Part shown: piece by piece, positions 7,745 to 15,917 of the stretch | How positions within the stretch are numbered: the stretch's first letter is position 1 | Layout: the number at the start of each line of letters is the position of its first letter | Assembly (NCBI RefSeq): GCF_000708885.1 | Contig: NZ_JEOE01000016.1 | Coordinates: forward strand, 1-64,000 | Length of the DNA stretch: 64,000 nucleotides | Origin: Cellulomonas sp. HZM | GTDB lineage: Bacteria; Actinomycetota; Actinomycetes; Actinomycetales; Cellulomonadaceae | Direction: 5' to 3' | Notes under the pieces: generated by a model | Database searches by the model: none | What the model was told of the DNA's origin: nothing | The model's input: the letters and a program-made list of their open reading frames with translations, nothing else | Position numbers and translations under genes: made by a program

Positions 7745-9901
7745 TCAGGCGCCCACGCGACGCAGGCGCGACATCGGGGCGATCTCCCCCGGCATGACGC
7801 GCTTGACGCCGTCACCCATGGCGTCCTGCAGGATCCGGATGTCACGCACCAGGTGCTCGAGGCCCGCGGGCTCGAGCGACGACGCCTGGTCGGAGCCCCA
7901 CATCGTGCGGTCGAGCGTGATGTGACGCTCCACGGCGACGGCACCGAGCGCGACCGCGGCGAGCGAGATCTGCAGGCCGCGCTCGTGGCCCGAGTAGCCC
8001 ACCGGGACGCCGTAGCGCTCGCGCAGGGTCTCGATCGTGCGCAGGTTCGCCTCCTCGGGCGGCAGCGGGTACGTCGACGTGGCGTGCAGCATGACGAGCT
8101 CGTCGGTGCCCAGGATCTCCACCGCGGCGTCGATCTGCTCGAGCGTCGACATGCCGGTCGACAGGATGATCGGCTTGCCGGTGTCCGCGAGCGCGTGCAG
8201 CAGCTCGGTGTCGGTGAGCGACGCCGAGGCGACCTTGTGCGTCGGCACGTCGAGCTCCTCGAGGAACGCGACGGACGGCACGTCCCACGGCGACGCGAAC
8301 CACTGCAGACCGCGCTCGGCGGCGTGCTGCGCGACCTTCTGGTACTGCTCGCGGTCGAACTCGACGCGGTAGCGGTACTCGAGGTACGTCATCTCGCCCC
8401 ACGGCGTCTGCCGCAGCTTGTCGCGCATGTCCTTCGGGGTGCTGATCTCGGGCGTGCGCTTCTGGAACTTGACGGCCTGCGCGCCCGCGTCCGCGGCCAC
8501 GTCGATGAGCCGGCGCGCGATGTCCACGTCGCCGTTGTGGTTGAGGCCGATCTCGCCGATCACGTAGACCGGCTGGCCCTCGCCGACCAGGTGCTGGCCG
8601 ATGGCGACGGGCGCGGTGTTGGTGTCGGAGACGGTCATGGTGTTCCTCTCGGTCGTCGTCGCCGCCGGGTGGCTGCGACGGGCGTTCGTGGGTGCGTGGG
8701 TGCGGGTGTCCGCGAGCGGGCGGGAGCGGGCATCGACGATGCGGTCGCACACCTCGCGCACCGCGCCGTCACCCCCCTTGCGTTCCAGGACGACGCGTGC
8801 GGCGGCGCGCACGCGCGGGTGGGCGTCGGCGACGGCGACGGGCCAGCCGACGCGGGCCATCGCGGCCAGGTCGTTGACGTCGTTGCCGACGTACGCGACG
8901 CGGTCGGGGTCGAGCCGGTTGACGGCGATCCACTCGTCGAGCGCGGCCGCCTTGTCCTCGACGCCGTGCAGCACGTCGACACCGAGCTTGTCGGCGCGCG
9001 CGCGGACCACCGGGTTGCGCTCGGTGGACAGGATGAGCAGCGGCACGCCGGCGACGCGGCGCAGCAGGTTCACGCCCATGCCGTCGCCGCGGTGCACGCG
9101 CACCGACTCGACACCGGCGCCGTCGACCCACGCGTGGTCGTCGGTGTGCACGCCGTCGAAGTCGGTCACGAGCGCGTCGACGTCGAGCGGCCCGGCAGCC
9201 GTACCTGCCAGGCCACGCGCCCGTTCGAGGTCCGCGGGCTCGTCGATCTCGAGCGAGAGCCGCTCGTCGACCGGCTGGAGCGCGACCCGACCGAAGAAGC
9301 GGGTGCCGTGCTCGCGCAGGCCCGCGGTCCGCATGACGTAGAAGGCGCCGGTCTCGCGGAAGTGCGGGTCACGGTCCTGGCGGCGCGGTCGGTGCGCGAG
9401 GTCGTGCCCGACCGGCCGCGCGTGCCCGTCGGCGAGCGTCCACTGGAAGTCGTGCGTCGGGGCGACCGCGACGGCCACGTCCGCCTCGTCGTCCGCGACC
9501 TTGCGGACGGCCTCCGCGAGGTCCGCGGGGTCGACGAACGGCGACGTGCACTGCAGCAGCACGACGACCTCGCGGTCCTCGTCGAGGACGTCGAGCGCGT
9601 GCAGGACCGCCGACTCCGACGACGCCGTCGCACCCGAGATCTCGGCGGGCCGGTCGACGACGTGCGCGCCATGGCGCCGCGCCTCGGCCACGATCCCCTC
9701 GTGGTCCGTGGACACCACGACGCGCCCGACGCCGCGTGCCGCGAGCGCCGCCCGGACCGCGCGGCCGACGAGCGAGACCCCGCCCACGGGCTCGAGGTTC
9801 TTCAGGGGGACGCCCTGCGAGCCGCCGCGTGCGGGGATCACGACGAGAGCGCCGTGCTGCGCTCCGTGCTGTGCGCCGATCGCGTCCTGAGGACCTGACA
9901 T
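7745..9901 (-). CDS. neuA-neuB: Joined CMP-nonulosonate synthetase, HAD phosphatase and NeuB synthase
   Basis: One uninterrupted frame of 718 codons holds three enzymes for making CMP-activated sialic-acid-like sugars. Residues 15-225 are a NeuA-type cytidylyltransferase (IPARGGSQGVPLKNL). Residues 240-405 are a KdsC-like HAD domain with DFDGV, STERN, a Lys in EDKAAAL and GNDVND, so the catalytic set is intact. After a linker rich in Arg, Thr and Ala, residues 422-718 are a NeuB-type synthase (IGEIGLNHNGD, KFQKRTPEI, SGHERG) of about 297 residues, without the usual C-terminal SAF domain. There is no stop between the HAD domain and NeuB, but an internal ATG at 8638 has its own AGAGG site, so separate NeuB could also be made. 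TACGTT at 9908-9913 is six bases before the ATG at 9901. Confidence 0.85.
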   Translation of the reverse strand: MSGPQDAIGAQHGAQHGALVVIPARGGSQGVPLKNLEPVGGVSLVGRAVRAALAARGVGRVVVSTDHEGIVAEARRHGAHVVDRPAEISGATASSESAVLHALDVLDEDREVVVLLQCTSPFVDPADLAEAVRKVADDEADVAVAVAPTHDFQWTLADGHARPVGHDLAHRPRRQDRDPHFRETGAFYVMRTAGLREHGTRFFGRVALQPVDERLSLEIDEPADLERARGLAGTAAGPLDVDALVTDFDGVHTDDHAWVDGAGVESVRVHRGDGMGVNLLRRVAGVPLLILSTERNPVVRARADKLGVDVLHGVEDKAAALDEWIAVNRLDPDRVAYVGNDVNDLAAMARVGWPVAVADAHPRVRAAARVVLERKGGDGAVREVCDRIVDARSRPLADTRTHAPTNARRSHPAATTTERNTMTVSDTNTAPVAIGQHLVGEGQPVYVIGEIGLNHNGDVDIARRLIDVAADAGAQAVKFQKRTPEISTPKDMRDKLRQTPWGEMTYLEYRYRVEFDREQYQKVAQHAAERGLQWFASPWDVPSVAFLEELDVPTHKVASASLTDTELLHALADTGKPIILSTGMSTLEQIDAAVEILGTDELVMLHATSTYPLPPEEANLRTIETLRERYGVPVGYSGHERGLQISLAAVALGAVAVERHITLDRTMWGSDQASSLEPAGLEHLVRDIRILQDAMGDGVKRVMPGEIAPMSRLRRVGA
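8645..8649 (-). promoter_or_regulatory. Internal ribosome binding site before the NeuB domain
   Basis: On the minus strand AGAGG stands six bases before ATG at 8638, which is exactly where the NeuB domain begins (MTVSDTNTAP). The site suggests NeuB can be translated on its own although the upstream frame runs through without a stop. Whether both forms exist is open. Confidence 0.5.
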
Positions 9902-9996
9902 GCCGCGAACGTAACGACGCGGATCGACGCGTGGACGACGTCCAGGCGCCGCGCGGGCGAACGTCGCCCCCGCCCGGTGAACCCTGGCTGAACGAC

Positions 9997-10113
9997 CCGC
10001 CCTGGGGCGAGAGTCAGTGGCGGCGCAGCACCGGGTTGCGCAGCACGCTGCACCACCCGCGCCGCCCTGGGGCGAGAGTCAGTGGCGGCGCAGCACCGGG
10101 TTGCGCAGCACGC
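9997..10113. repeat. 52-bp direct duplication of a gene 3' end
   Basis: Bases 9997-10048 and 10062-10113 are identical over 52 bases, separated by 13 bases. The second copy holds the last codons and stop of the FAH-family gene (VLRNPVLRRH then TGA). The first copy is a non-coding duplicate just past that stop, in the gap before the neuA promoter. Confidence 0.92.
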
Positions 10114-10864
10114 CGATCTCCTCGACCTCGCACTCCACGACGTCCCGGTCGACGATCGGGCTCACGCCCGCGGGGGTGCCCGTGAGGATCACGTCACCCG
10201 GCAGGAGCGTGAAGATCTCCGAGATGTACGAGATCAGGTATGCCACGTCGAACACGAGCTGCGACGTGCGGCCGTCCTGCTTGGTCTCGCCGTTGACGCG
10301 TGCGCGCACGGCGAGGTCGTCGACGTCCAGGCCCGGCACGACCCACGGCCCGATCGGGCACGCCCCGTCGAAGCCCTTCGCACGCGCCCACTGCCCGTCG
10401 CTGCGCTGCGCGTCGCGGGCGGTGACGTCGTTCGCGACCGTGAATCCGAAGACGTGGTCGAGCGCGCTCTCGACAGGGACGTCCTTGGTGACCTTGCCGA
10501 TGACGACGGCCAGCTCTGCCTCGTGCTCGACGTGCTCGGTCCAGTCGGGCAGCACGATCGGGTCGTCGGGGCCGATCACCGACGTGTTGGGCTTGAGGAA
10601 CAGCATGGGCGCGGACGGGACGTCGTTGCCCATCTCCGCGGCGTGGTCGGCGTAGTTGCGCCCCACCCCGACGATCTTGGAGCGCGGGATCACGGGCGCG
10701 AGCAGGCGCACGCCGTCGTCGTCGAGCCGGACGCGCTCACCCGTGGGCTGCACCGGCATGTAGAGCGGGTCGCCGCTGATGACGACGAGCTCCTCGTGGC
10801 CGGGCTCGCCGTCGACGAGGGCGAAGCGGGGGTCGGAGCCGGTGGTGAACCTCGCGATGCGCAT
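10079..10864 (-). CDS. Fumarylacetoacetate hydrolase family protein
   Basis: This 261-residue protein belongs to the FAH superfamily of hydrolases, hydratases and decarboxylases acting on 2-oxo acids. Family hallmarks are VGVGRNYADHAAEMG, the metal-binding acidic residues in EHEAELAVVIGK, the GFTVANDVTARDAQ segment and the LLPGDVILTGTPAGVS signature. The true substrate is unknown. The ATG at 10864 lies six bases after TACGCT (10871-10876 on the minus strand), again a leaderless layout, which fixes the start against a longer open frame. The stop codon and last ten codons are duplicated downstream. A methyltransferase gene ends 19 bases upstream in the same direction. Confidence 0.88.
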   Translation of the reverse strand: MRIARFTTGSDPRFALVDGEPGHEELVVISGDPLYMPVQPTGERVRLDDDGVRLLAPVIPRSKIVGVGRNYADHAAEMGNDVPSAPMLFLKPNTSVIGPDDPIVLPDWTEHVEHEAELAVVIGKVTKDVPVESALDHVFGFTVANDVTARDAQRSDGQWARAKGFDGACPIGPWVVPGLDVDDLAVRARVNGETKQDGRTSQLVFDVAYLISYISEIFTLLPGDVILTGTPAGVSPIVDRDVVECEVEEIGVLRNPVLRRH

Positions 10865-10883
10865 GGCCCCAGCGTAGGTGCGC

Positions 10884-11717
10884 TCAGGCGCGGGCCAGCA
10901 CCTCGCCGTGCAGGACGGAGAACCAGCCGTCCTCCTGGGTGCCCCACTCGCGCCACGCGTCGGCGAGCAGCTCGAGCCCGACCTCGTCGGCCAGCCCGTG
11001 CTCGATCGCCTGCGCGGCGAAGTCGGACGCCACGCACCGGTCGGCCCACAGGCCCGACCACCACGCACGGTCGGTGGGCGTCGAGTAGCACCAGACGCCG
11101 GCGCTGGGCGCGATGCCCGCGTCGTCGAAGCCGGCCTCACGAACCCAGGACAGCAGGCGGCGGCCGGCGTCGGCCTGCGCCCCGTTCGCCTCCGTGACCT
11201 CGTGGTAGAGCGCGGACCACTCGTCGAGCCCGGGCGACGACGGGAACCAGGTCATGCCGGAGTAGTCGGCGTCACGCACCGCGACCAGGCCACCGGGCTT
11301 CGTGACGCGGCGCATCTCGTGCAGCGCGGCGACGGGATCCGTGAGGTGCTGGAGCACCTGGTGGGCGTGCACGACGTCGAACGAGTCGTCGGCGAACGGC
11401 AGGGCGTAGGCGTCGGCGACGTCGAACGTGACGGCGACCTGTGCGTCCTTGGCGGCGTCGCGCGCGATGTCGATGACCGCCTGGGACGCATCGATCCCGA
11501 CGACCTCGCCGGGCGCGAGCCGGCGTGCGAGGTCGATCGTGACCGTGCCGGGTCCGCACCCGACGTCGAGCAGGCTCTGCCCCTGACGCAGCGAGCCCAG
11601 CAGGTACGCGGCCGAGTTCTCGGCCGTGCGCCACCGGTGCGAGCGCAGCACGGACTCGTGGTGACCGTGCGTGTAGACGTCGCGCTGGGCCGACGACGGG
11701 GCTGCGGGGCTGTTCAC
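10884..11717 (-). CDS. Class I SAM-dependent methyltransferase
   Basis: The 277-residue product shows motif I LLDVGCGPGTVTIDLA near residues 51-66, the acidic end of strand 2 in VVGIDASQAV, the post-I motif VADAYALPFADDSFDVV and HQVLQHLTDP, a complete Methyltransf_11 domain. The N-terminal VYTHGHHESVLRSH segment is typical of UbiE/COQ5-like enzymes annotated broadly in actinobacteria. The methyl acceptor is not evident. I place the start at GTG 11717, where the homologous region begins; the open frame extends further but without domain support. The FAH-family gene follows after 19 bases. Confidence 0.83.
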   Translation of the reverse strand: MNSPAAPSSAQRDVYTHGHHESVLRSHRWRTAENSAAYLLGSLRQGQSLLDVGCGPGTVTIDLARRLAPGEVVGIDASQAVIDIARDAAKDAQVAVTFDVADAYALPFADDSFDVVHAHQVLQHLTDPVAALHEMRRVTKPGGLVAVRDADYSGMTWFPSSPGLDEWSALYHEVTEANGAQADAGRRLLSWVREAGFDDAGIAPSAGVWCYSTPTDRAWWSGLWADRCVASDFAAQAIEHGLADEVGLELLADAWREWGTQEDGWFSVLHGEVLARA

Positions 11718-11802
11718 ACGGACCAGTAAGCCGCGTCGCTCGTCGTGTTTCAAGTGACGGGACGTGATGGTCCGCGATGCGAGACTCGCGCGCGCGCCGC
11801 GC

Positions 11803-12447
11803 TCACGGCCAGCGCAGGCCGTGCTCCCACCACTCACCGTCGCGCCGGTAGCGCAGGCGCACGTGTGCGCGGTCCGCGCTCCCCTGCCAGAACTCGATCG
11901 TCGACGGCTCGAGCAGCCACGCCTGCCAGTCGTCGAGCGGCCCGTCGTCGAGCGCCGCGGCCTCGAACGCCGCGTGCAGCTCGTCGACGGACCCGAGCGG
12001 CTCGCCCGGCCGGCTCGCGCGCGCCGCCGCACGCGACGCAGCGCCGCGCGCGGCGAAGTCCCGTGCGGACTCCTCCGCCCCGAGCCACCTGGCGGTGCCC
12101 GTCACGCGCACCTGGCGCACGAGCGGCTGCCACCAGAAGGAGAGCGCGGCCCGCGGGTCGCTCGCGAGGTCCGCGACCTTGGCCGAGCGCGCGTCCGTCG
12201 CGAACGCGAAGCCCTCCGGACCCACCGACCTGAGGATGAGCACGCGGGCGGTCGGACCGCCGGCGCCTGTCGTCGAGAGGGTCGCCGCCCGAGCCTCCGG
12301 GACCGCGTCGAGCGCATCCGAGAACCAGTGCGCGAACAGCTCCATCGGGTCGTCGGGCGCGGCGTCGGGGTCCAGCCCTCCCGGTTCGCCGACGAGCGCC
12401 GCCGACCGCGCAAGACGCGCGTTGAGGCCTTCCCAGTCGACGCTCAC
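11803..12447 (-). CDS. pdxH: Pyridoxamine 5'-phosphate oxidase
   Basis: PdxH oxidises pyridoxamine or pyridoxine phosphate to pyridoxal 5'-phosphate with FMN. The 214-residue length is right, and PdxH signatures are visible: ARVLILRSVGPEGFAFATD (FMN binding), SKVADLASDPRAALSFWW, QVRVTGTARWL, and the C-terminal EFWQGSADRAHVRLRYRRDGEWW. The C-terminal residues GLRWP correspond to the conserved RLAP-type end, slightly changed. The GTG start overlaps the stop of the upstream DUF1304 gene by four bases (GTGA), so translation is coupled. Confidence 0.93.
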   Translation of the reverse strand: MSVDWEGLNARLARSAALVGEPGGLDPDAAPDDPMELFAHWFSDALDAVPEARAATLSTTGAGGPTARVLILRSVGPEGFAFATDARSAKVADLASDPRAALSFWWQPLVRQVRVTGTARWLGAEESARDFAARGAASRAAARASRPGEPLGSVDELHAAFEAAALDDGPLDDWQAWLLEPSTIEFWQGSADRAHVRLRYRRDGEWWEHGLRWP

Positions 12448-12830
12448 GACGCGAGCGCCACGATCGTCGCCGCGACCGCGAGCGCCGGCACGACGCCCTG
12501 AGTGGCCGCCGCGCGCGCCATGCGGCGGTCGGTGCCGACGAGCACGAGAGCTGCGGCGACCATCGATCCGCAGGCCGCGAGCACGAGCGCGCCCCCCACG
12601 GCGTGCTGCCCCGCCCCGACCAGCACGACGCCCACGAGCGCGACGACCGCGAGGAACAGGTTGTAGAAGCCCTGGTTGAGCGCCCACGGGCGCACCGCCT
12701 CGACGTCCTCGCCTCGGGTGCGGAACCTGCCGTGCACCTCGGGCCGCGAGAACAGCACGGCCTCCATGAGGAAGATCACCACGTGCAGCACGGCCGCCGC
12801 CGTGGCCAGGACCTGCGTCGTCACCCACAC
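12444..12830 (-). CDS. DUF1304 small membrane protein
   Basis: This 128-residue protein has four predicted membrane helices and the DUF1304 signature: LHVVIFLMEAVLF near the N-terminus and ALNQGFYNLFLA in the middle. The family function is not established. The start is GTG at 12830 (MWVTTQ). A -10-like CAGACT lies seven bases upstream, so a leaderless start is likely. An alternative GTG two codons later would remove only two residues. It overlaps pdxH by GTGA. It is divergent from the gene at 12886. Confidence 0.85.
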   Translation of the reverse strand: MWVTTQVLATAAAVLHVVIFLMEAVLFSRPEVHGRFRTRGEDVEAVRPWALNQGFYNLFLAVVALVGVVLVGAGQHAVGGALVLAACGSMVAAALVLVGTDRRMARAAATQGVVPALAVAATIVALAS

Positions 12831-12885
12831 GCTCCGCAGTCTGGCGGGCCGCGGCCGACGGCGCCAGCCCGCCTACCCTGGTGAG

Positions 12886-13758
12886 ATGCCGACCGTCCTC
12901 GCCGCGCCCGCATGGGCCGACGCCGCCGCACGCCACGAGCGTCGCGCGGACGAGCTGACCGCAGCTCACCGCGCTCGCCGCGCACGCGGTGAGCGCCACG
13001 CGGTCGAGGACTTCATGTTCGAGTACTACCCCGCCAAACCGGCGGCGCTGCGCGTGTGGCACCCCGGCGCCGGGGTGGCGCTCGCTCCGGGCAGCACACC
13101 GACTCCCCTTGCCGACCGACGGTGGTACGCGACCGACGAGCACGGTGTCGTGCGGCTCGACGTCGACGCGTTCCTCGCCGACCGGGGCGACACCGTCCGG
13201 TTCGTCGTCGCGCTGCTCTCGGCGACCGCCGCGCGCCCGGCCGCGACCGGGTGCTTCGGCCTGCACGAGTGGGCGATGGTCTACCGCCAGGATCGGCACC
13301 GCCACACGCTCCCGCTGCGCCTGGGCCAGGACGGGACCGACGAGGTCGTCGAGCGGCACCGCATCCGGTGCACGCACTTCGACGCGTTCCGCTTCTTCAC
13401 GCCGGACGCGGTTCCGCTCAACACCCTGCAGCCGACCCGCGAGACCCAGGTCGCCACCGACCAGCCGGGCTGCCTGCACGCGGCCATGGACTGCTACAAG
13501 TGGGCCCTCAAGCTCGGACCGCTCGTGCCCGGAGACCTGCTGCTCGACTGCTTCGAGCTCGCGATGGAGATCCGGTGCACGGACATGGCGGCGTCGCCGT
13601 ACGACGTCTCTTCCTACGGGCTCGCACCCGTCGCGATCGAGACGCCCGAGGGGAAGGCCGAGTACGTCCGACGCCAGCGCGACTACGCGGCGCGGTCGAA
13701 CGCGCTGCGCGCACGTCTGCTCGCGGCAGCGGCAGCGGCAGCGACGACGACCGCCTGA
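12886..13758 (+). CDS. Conserved actinobacterial protein (often labelled 3-methyladenine DNA glycosylase)
   Basis: The 290-residue protein belongs to a conserved actinobacterial family recognised by HAVEDFMFEYYPAKPAALRVWHPG, GCFGLHEWAMVYR and the CLHAAMDCYKWALKLGPLVP segment. Databases commonly call it 3-methyladenine DNA glycosylase, but it does not show the helix-hairpin-helix motif of the classic enzymes, so I would not rely on that name. The ATG at 12886 is six bases after TACCCT (12874-12879). The 3' end contains a run of GCGGCA hexamers giving a poly-Ala tail, probably unstructured. Several conserved Cys and His residues could bind metal, which is inference. Confidence 0.72.
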   Translation: MPTVLAAPAWADAAARHERRADELTAAHRARRARGERHAVEDFMFEYYPAKPAALRVWHPGAGVALAPGSTPTPLADRRWYATDEHGVVRLDVDAFLADRGDTVRFVVALLSATAARPAATGCFGLHEWAMVYRQDRHRHTLPLRLGQDGTDEVVERHRIRCTHFDAFRFFTPDAVPLNTLQPTRETQVATDQPGCLHAAMDCYKWALKLGPLVPGDLLLDCFELAMEIRCTDMAASPYDVSSYGLAPVAIETPEGKAEYVRRQRDYAARSNALRARLLAAAAAAATTTA

Positions 13759-13762
13759 GGTC

Positions 13763-14017
13763 TCACGTCGCGCTCGACAGGACGCGGAACGCACGCCACG
13801 CGAGCCACCCGAGGACGGCGACGCCCACGAGCGTGGCCAGGTAGAGCCAGAACGGCACGAACGGCAGCAGCACGTCGTGGAGCATCCCGAGCCCGATCCC
13901 GACGAGCGCCGCCACGAGCTGGACCGCGTAGTCCTTCGGCCGTCTGCGGCGCTTCGGCGACGGCCCGACGTACGCCTCGGCCCGAACGGTCCGCGCGTGC
14001 GGCATCCCGTCGTCCAT
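13763..14017 (-). CDS. Small two-helix membrane protein, function unknown
   Basis: The product is 84 residues from the ATG at 14017, which is preceded by the ribosome binding site GGGGGAT at about nine bases. A longer start at 14062 lacks such a site. The N-terminal half is basic (PSPKRRRRPKDY), then two hydrophobic segments follow (about VQLVAALVGIGLGML and LYLATLVGVAVLGWLAW). It resembles many short actinobacterial membrane proteins of unknown role. It is convergent with the gene at 12886, with only four bases between stops. Confidence 0.65.
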   Translation of the reverse strand: MDDGMPHARTVRAEAYVGPSPKRRRRPKDYAVQLVAALVGIGLGMLHDVLLPFVPFWLYLATLVGVAVLGWLAWRAFRVLSSAT

Positions 14018-14120
14018 GCGATCCCCCTCTGCGGGTCCCCCGTTGCAGGTCCCCTCATGCACACATCGCGCGTGCCGCTCGTGCCCGACCCGAGGCCGGT
14101 GCGGCGAGCGTAGCGCCAGG

Positions 14121-14849
14121 TCAGTCCCGCGCGTACCGCCCGACGAACTCGCGCAGGATCCCGTGCACCGCGCCCACCCGCGCCCCGGCGACCCCGGCCA
14201 GCACCCTGTCCATCTCCCCCGCCGGGTAGTACCCGTTGCGCTGGTACACGCGGATCCGGGTGGTGATGCCCTCGACGTCCAGCTCCGGGTGGAACTGCGT
14301 CGCGTACAGGTTCGAGCGGACCCGGAACATCTGCACCGGGCACGTGGCCGACGACGCGAGCAGCACGGCGCCGGGAGGCACCTCGCGGCACGCCTCCTTG
14401 TGACCGACGAAGGCCTCGAAGGACGCGGGCATCGAGGCGAGCAGCGGGTCCGCGCGCCCGTCGGGGGTCAGCGTCACGGTGACCGGCCCGATCGGTTCGG
14501 CGTACGTCCCGTCGATCACGGCACCCTGGTGCGTCCCCAGCGTGCCGACGCCGTAGCAGGCGCCGAGGAACGGGAAGTCGGCGGGCACCAGGCGGTCGAG
14601 CAGCGCCGACATCTCGGCCTCGACACGCAGCTGCACGTCGGACTTCGAGTCCGCGCTCGCATCGAAGGGGCTGCCCCCGACGATCACGCCCGAGATCGCG
14701 TCGAGGTCGATCGCCGGCATGGGCTCGCGCTCGAGCCGCACGCGCACCAGCTCGGAGGGCCGCAGGCCGCCGTACCGCAGCATCGCGGCGTACTCGCCGT
14801 CCGCGGCGACGTCCTGCGCCCGGGACGCGAGCAGCACGAACGGCAACAC
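14121..14849 (-). CDS. Class I glutamine amidotransferase-like protein (GMP synthase-like)
   Basis: The 242-residue protein has the triad of a class I glutamine amidotransferase: the nucleophile Cys in GACYGVGTLG, and His and Glu in ATQFHPELD. The early GVIVGGSPFD segment is the usual G(G/S)P loop. Stand-alone proteins of this type are annotated as GMP synthase-like or glutamine amidotransferases, and the amination target is unknown. The start is put at GTG 14849, seven bases after TAGCCT (14857-14862). The start is divergent from the SDR gene at 14907, so two leaderless promoters lie back to back in a 57-base gap. Confidence 0.83.
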   Translation of the reverse strand: MLPFVLLASRAQDVAADGEYAAMLRYGGLRPSELVRVRLEREPMPAIDLDAISGVIVGGSPFDASADSKSDVQLRVEAEMSALLDRLVPADFPFLGACYGVGTLGTHQGAVIDGTYAEPIGPVTVTLTPDGRADPLLASMPASFEAFVGHKEACREVPPGAVLLASSATCPVQMFRVRSNLYATQFHPELDVEGITTRIRVYQRNGYYPAGEMDRVLAGVAGARVGAVHGILREFVGRYARD

Positions 14850-14906
14850 GTCGTCGAGGCTATCGAGCGTGCGCCGGTCCGCACGTCGAGGGCGCACACT
14901 GACGCC

Positions 14907-15737
14907 ATGAGCGCCGTCCTCGTCACCGGAACCTCCTCCGGCATCGGTCTGTCCACCGCGATCGCAGCAGCACGCCAGGGGTGGGACGTGGTCGCCACGG
15001 TGCGGTCTCACGACAGGGCCGCCGCTCTGCTCGAGGGCGCGCGATCCGCGGGCGTCACGCTGGACGTCCGCGAGCTCGACGTCACGCGCGCCGACGACGT
15101 CACGGCGCTCGTCGACGCCGTCGCGAAGGACCACGACGGCCTGGAGGCGCTCGTGAACAACGCGGGCGCCGGGCGCGTCGGCACCGCGGAGATGCTCTCG
15201 CTCGAGGACGTGCGCGAGGTCATGGAGGTCAACTTCTTCTCGGTCGTCGCCGCGACGCAGGCGGCCCTGCCGCACCTGCGCGCGAGCGGCGGCCGCGTGG
15301 TGACGGTGACGAGCGTCGGCGGCGTCGTCGGCCAGCCGTTCAACGACGCGTACTGCGCCGCCAAGTTCGCTGCCGAGGGGTTCCTGGAGAGCCTGCACCC
15401 GGTCGCGGCGACGGCTGGGGTGGCGGTCGTCGTGGTCGAGCCCGGGGCGGTCGCGACGCACTTCGCGACGGGGGCGGTCGCCGACGAGGACGCGCTGCGC
15501 GACGAGGCGGGGGCGTACGGGTCCGCGCTCGACGCCTACCTCGCGCGCACCGCGGGAGTGTTCGCGGCCGCGCAGCACCCCGACGCGGTCGCGGAGGTGG
15601 TCGTCGACGTCCTGCGGCGCGACGAACCGCCGTTCCGGGTGCAGACCTCGGACGTCGCGCGCGTGTTCGCCGGCCTCAAGCTCGCGGATCTGGACGGCTC
15701 GCGCGTGACGGGAGCGACCGCCGCCTGGCTCGTGTGA
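14907..15737 (+). CDS. Short-chain dehydrogenase/reductase
   Basis: This 276-residue classical SDR shows the cofactor loop TGTSSGIG at residues 7-14, NNAGAG near 88, the active-site Ser in VTSVGG and the YCAAK motif (Tyr and Lys four apart) near 150. The acidic residue expected for NAD preference after strand 2 is replaced by a basic RSHDR, so NADP is more likely. The substrate is unknown. The start ATG at 14907 follows CACACT (14895-14900) by six bases. It is divergent from the amidotransferase gene. Confidence 0.88.
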   Translation: MSAVLVTGTSSGIGLSTAIAAARQGWDVVATVRSHDRAAALLEGARSAGVTLDVRELDVTRADDVTALVDAVAKDHDGLEALVNNAGAGRVGTAEMLSLEDVREVMEVNFFSVVAATQAALPHLRASGGRVVTVTSVGGVVGQPFNDAYCAAKFAAEGFLESLHPVAATAGVAVVVVEPGAVATHFATGAVADEDALRDEAGAYGSALDAYLARTAGVFAAAQHPDAVAEVVVDVLRRDEPPFRVQTSDVARVFAGLKLADLDGSRVTGATAAWLV

Positions 15738-15764
15738 CGCCAACCCTCATCGCGGGGGCACGAG

Positions 15765-15896
15765 ATGCCGATGATCTCCCGCATGAGCGTGCTCACGCGG
15801 GAGATGCTGGTCGGTGGCGCGGTGGCCGCCGCCGTAGGTGTGGTGGTCGCGGTCGGGACGCTGGTCGCCGACCACGCGCGCGCCGCGCACGGCTGA
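15765..15896 (+). CDS. Possible 43-residue single-helix membrane peptide
   Basis: A short frame starts at ATG 15765 after a GGGGGC site and encodes one strong hydrophobic stretch (LVGGAVAAAVGVVVAVGTLVA) flanked by charged ends. The last 12 bases including the stop are repeated directly after it (15885-15896 and 15900-15911). Codon use is like the neighbours. Nothing identifies a function, and it may be a chance frame in GC-rich DNA between the SDR gene and rnhA. Confidence 0.35.
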   Translation: MPMISRMSVLTREMLVGGAVAAAVGVVVAVGTLVADHARAAHG

Positions 15897-15917
15897 GACG
15901 CGCACGGCTGACGCAGG

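Noticed and set aside
4639..7797. Very long plus-strand frame over the gltX region
   Set aside because: Antisense to gltX and the glycosyltransferase; the product is repetitive Arg-rich sequence.
13723..13750. GCGGCA hexamer run at the end of the 12886 gene
   Set aside because: A poly-Ala tail from simple codon repetition, common in GC-rich genomes; no sign of regulatory use.
12447..14391. Upstream extension of the pdxH frame to 862 codons
   Set aside because: The extra N-terminal part overlaps three other genes on both strands and has no domain; pdxH starts at 12447.
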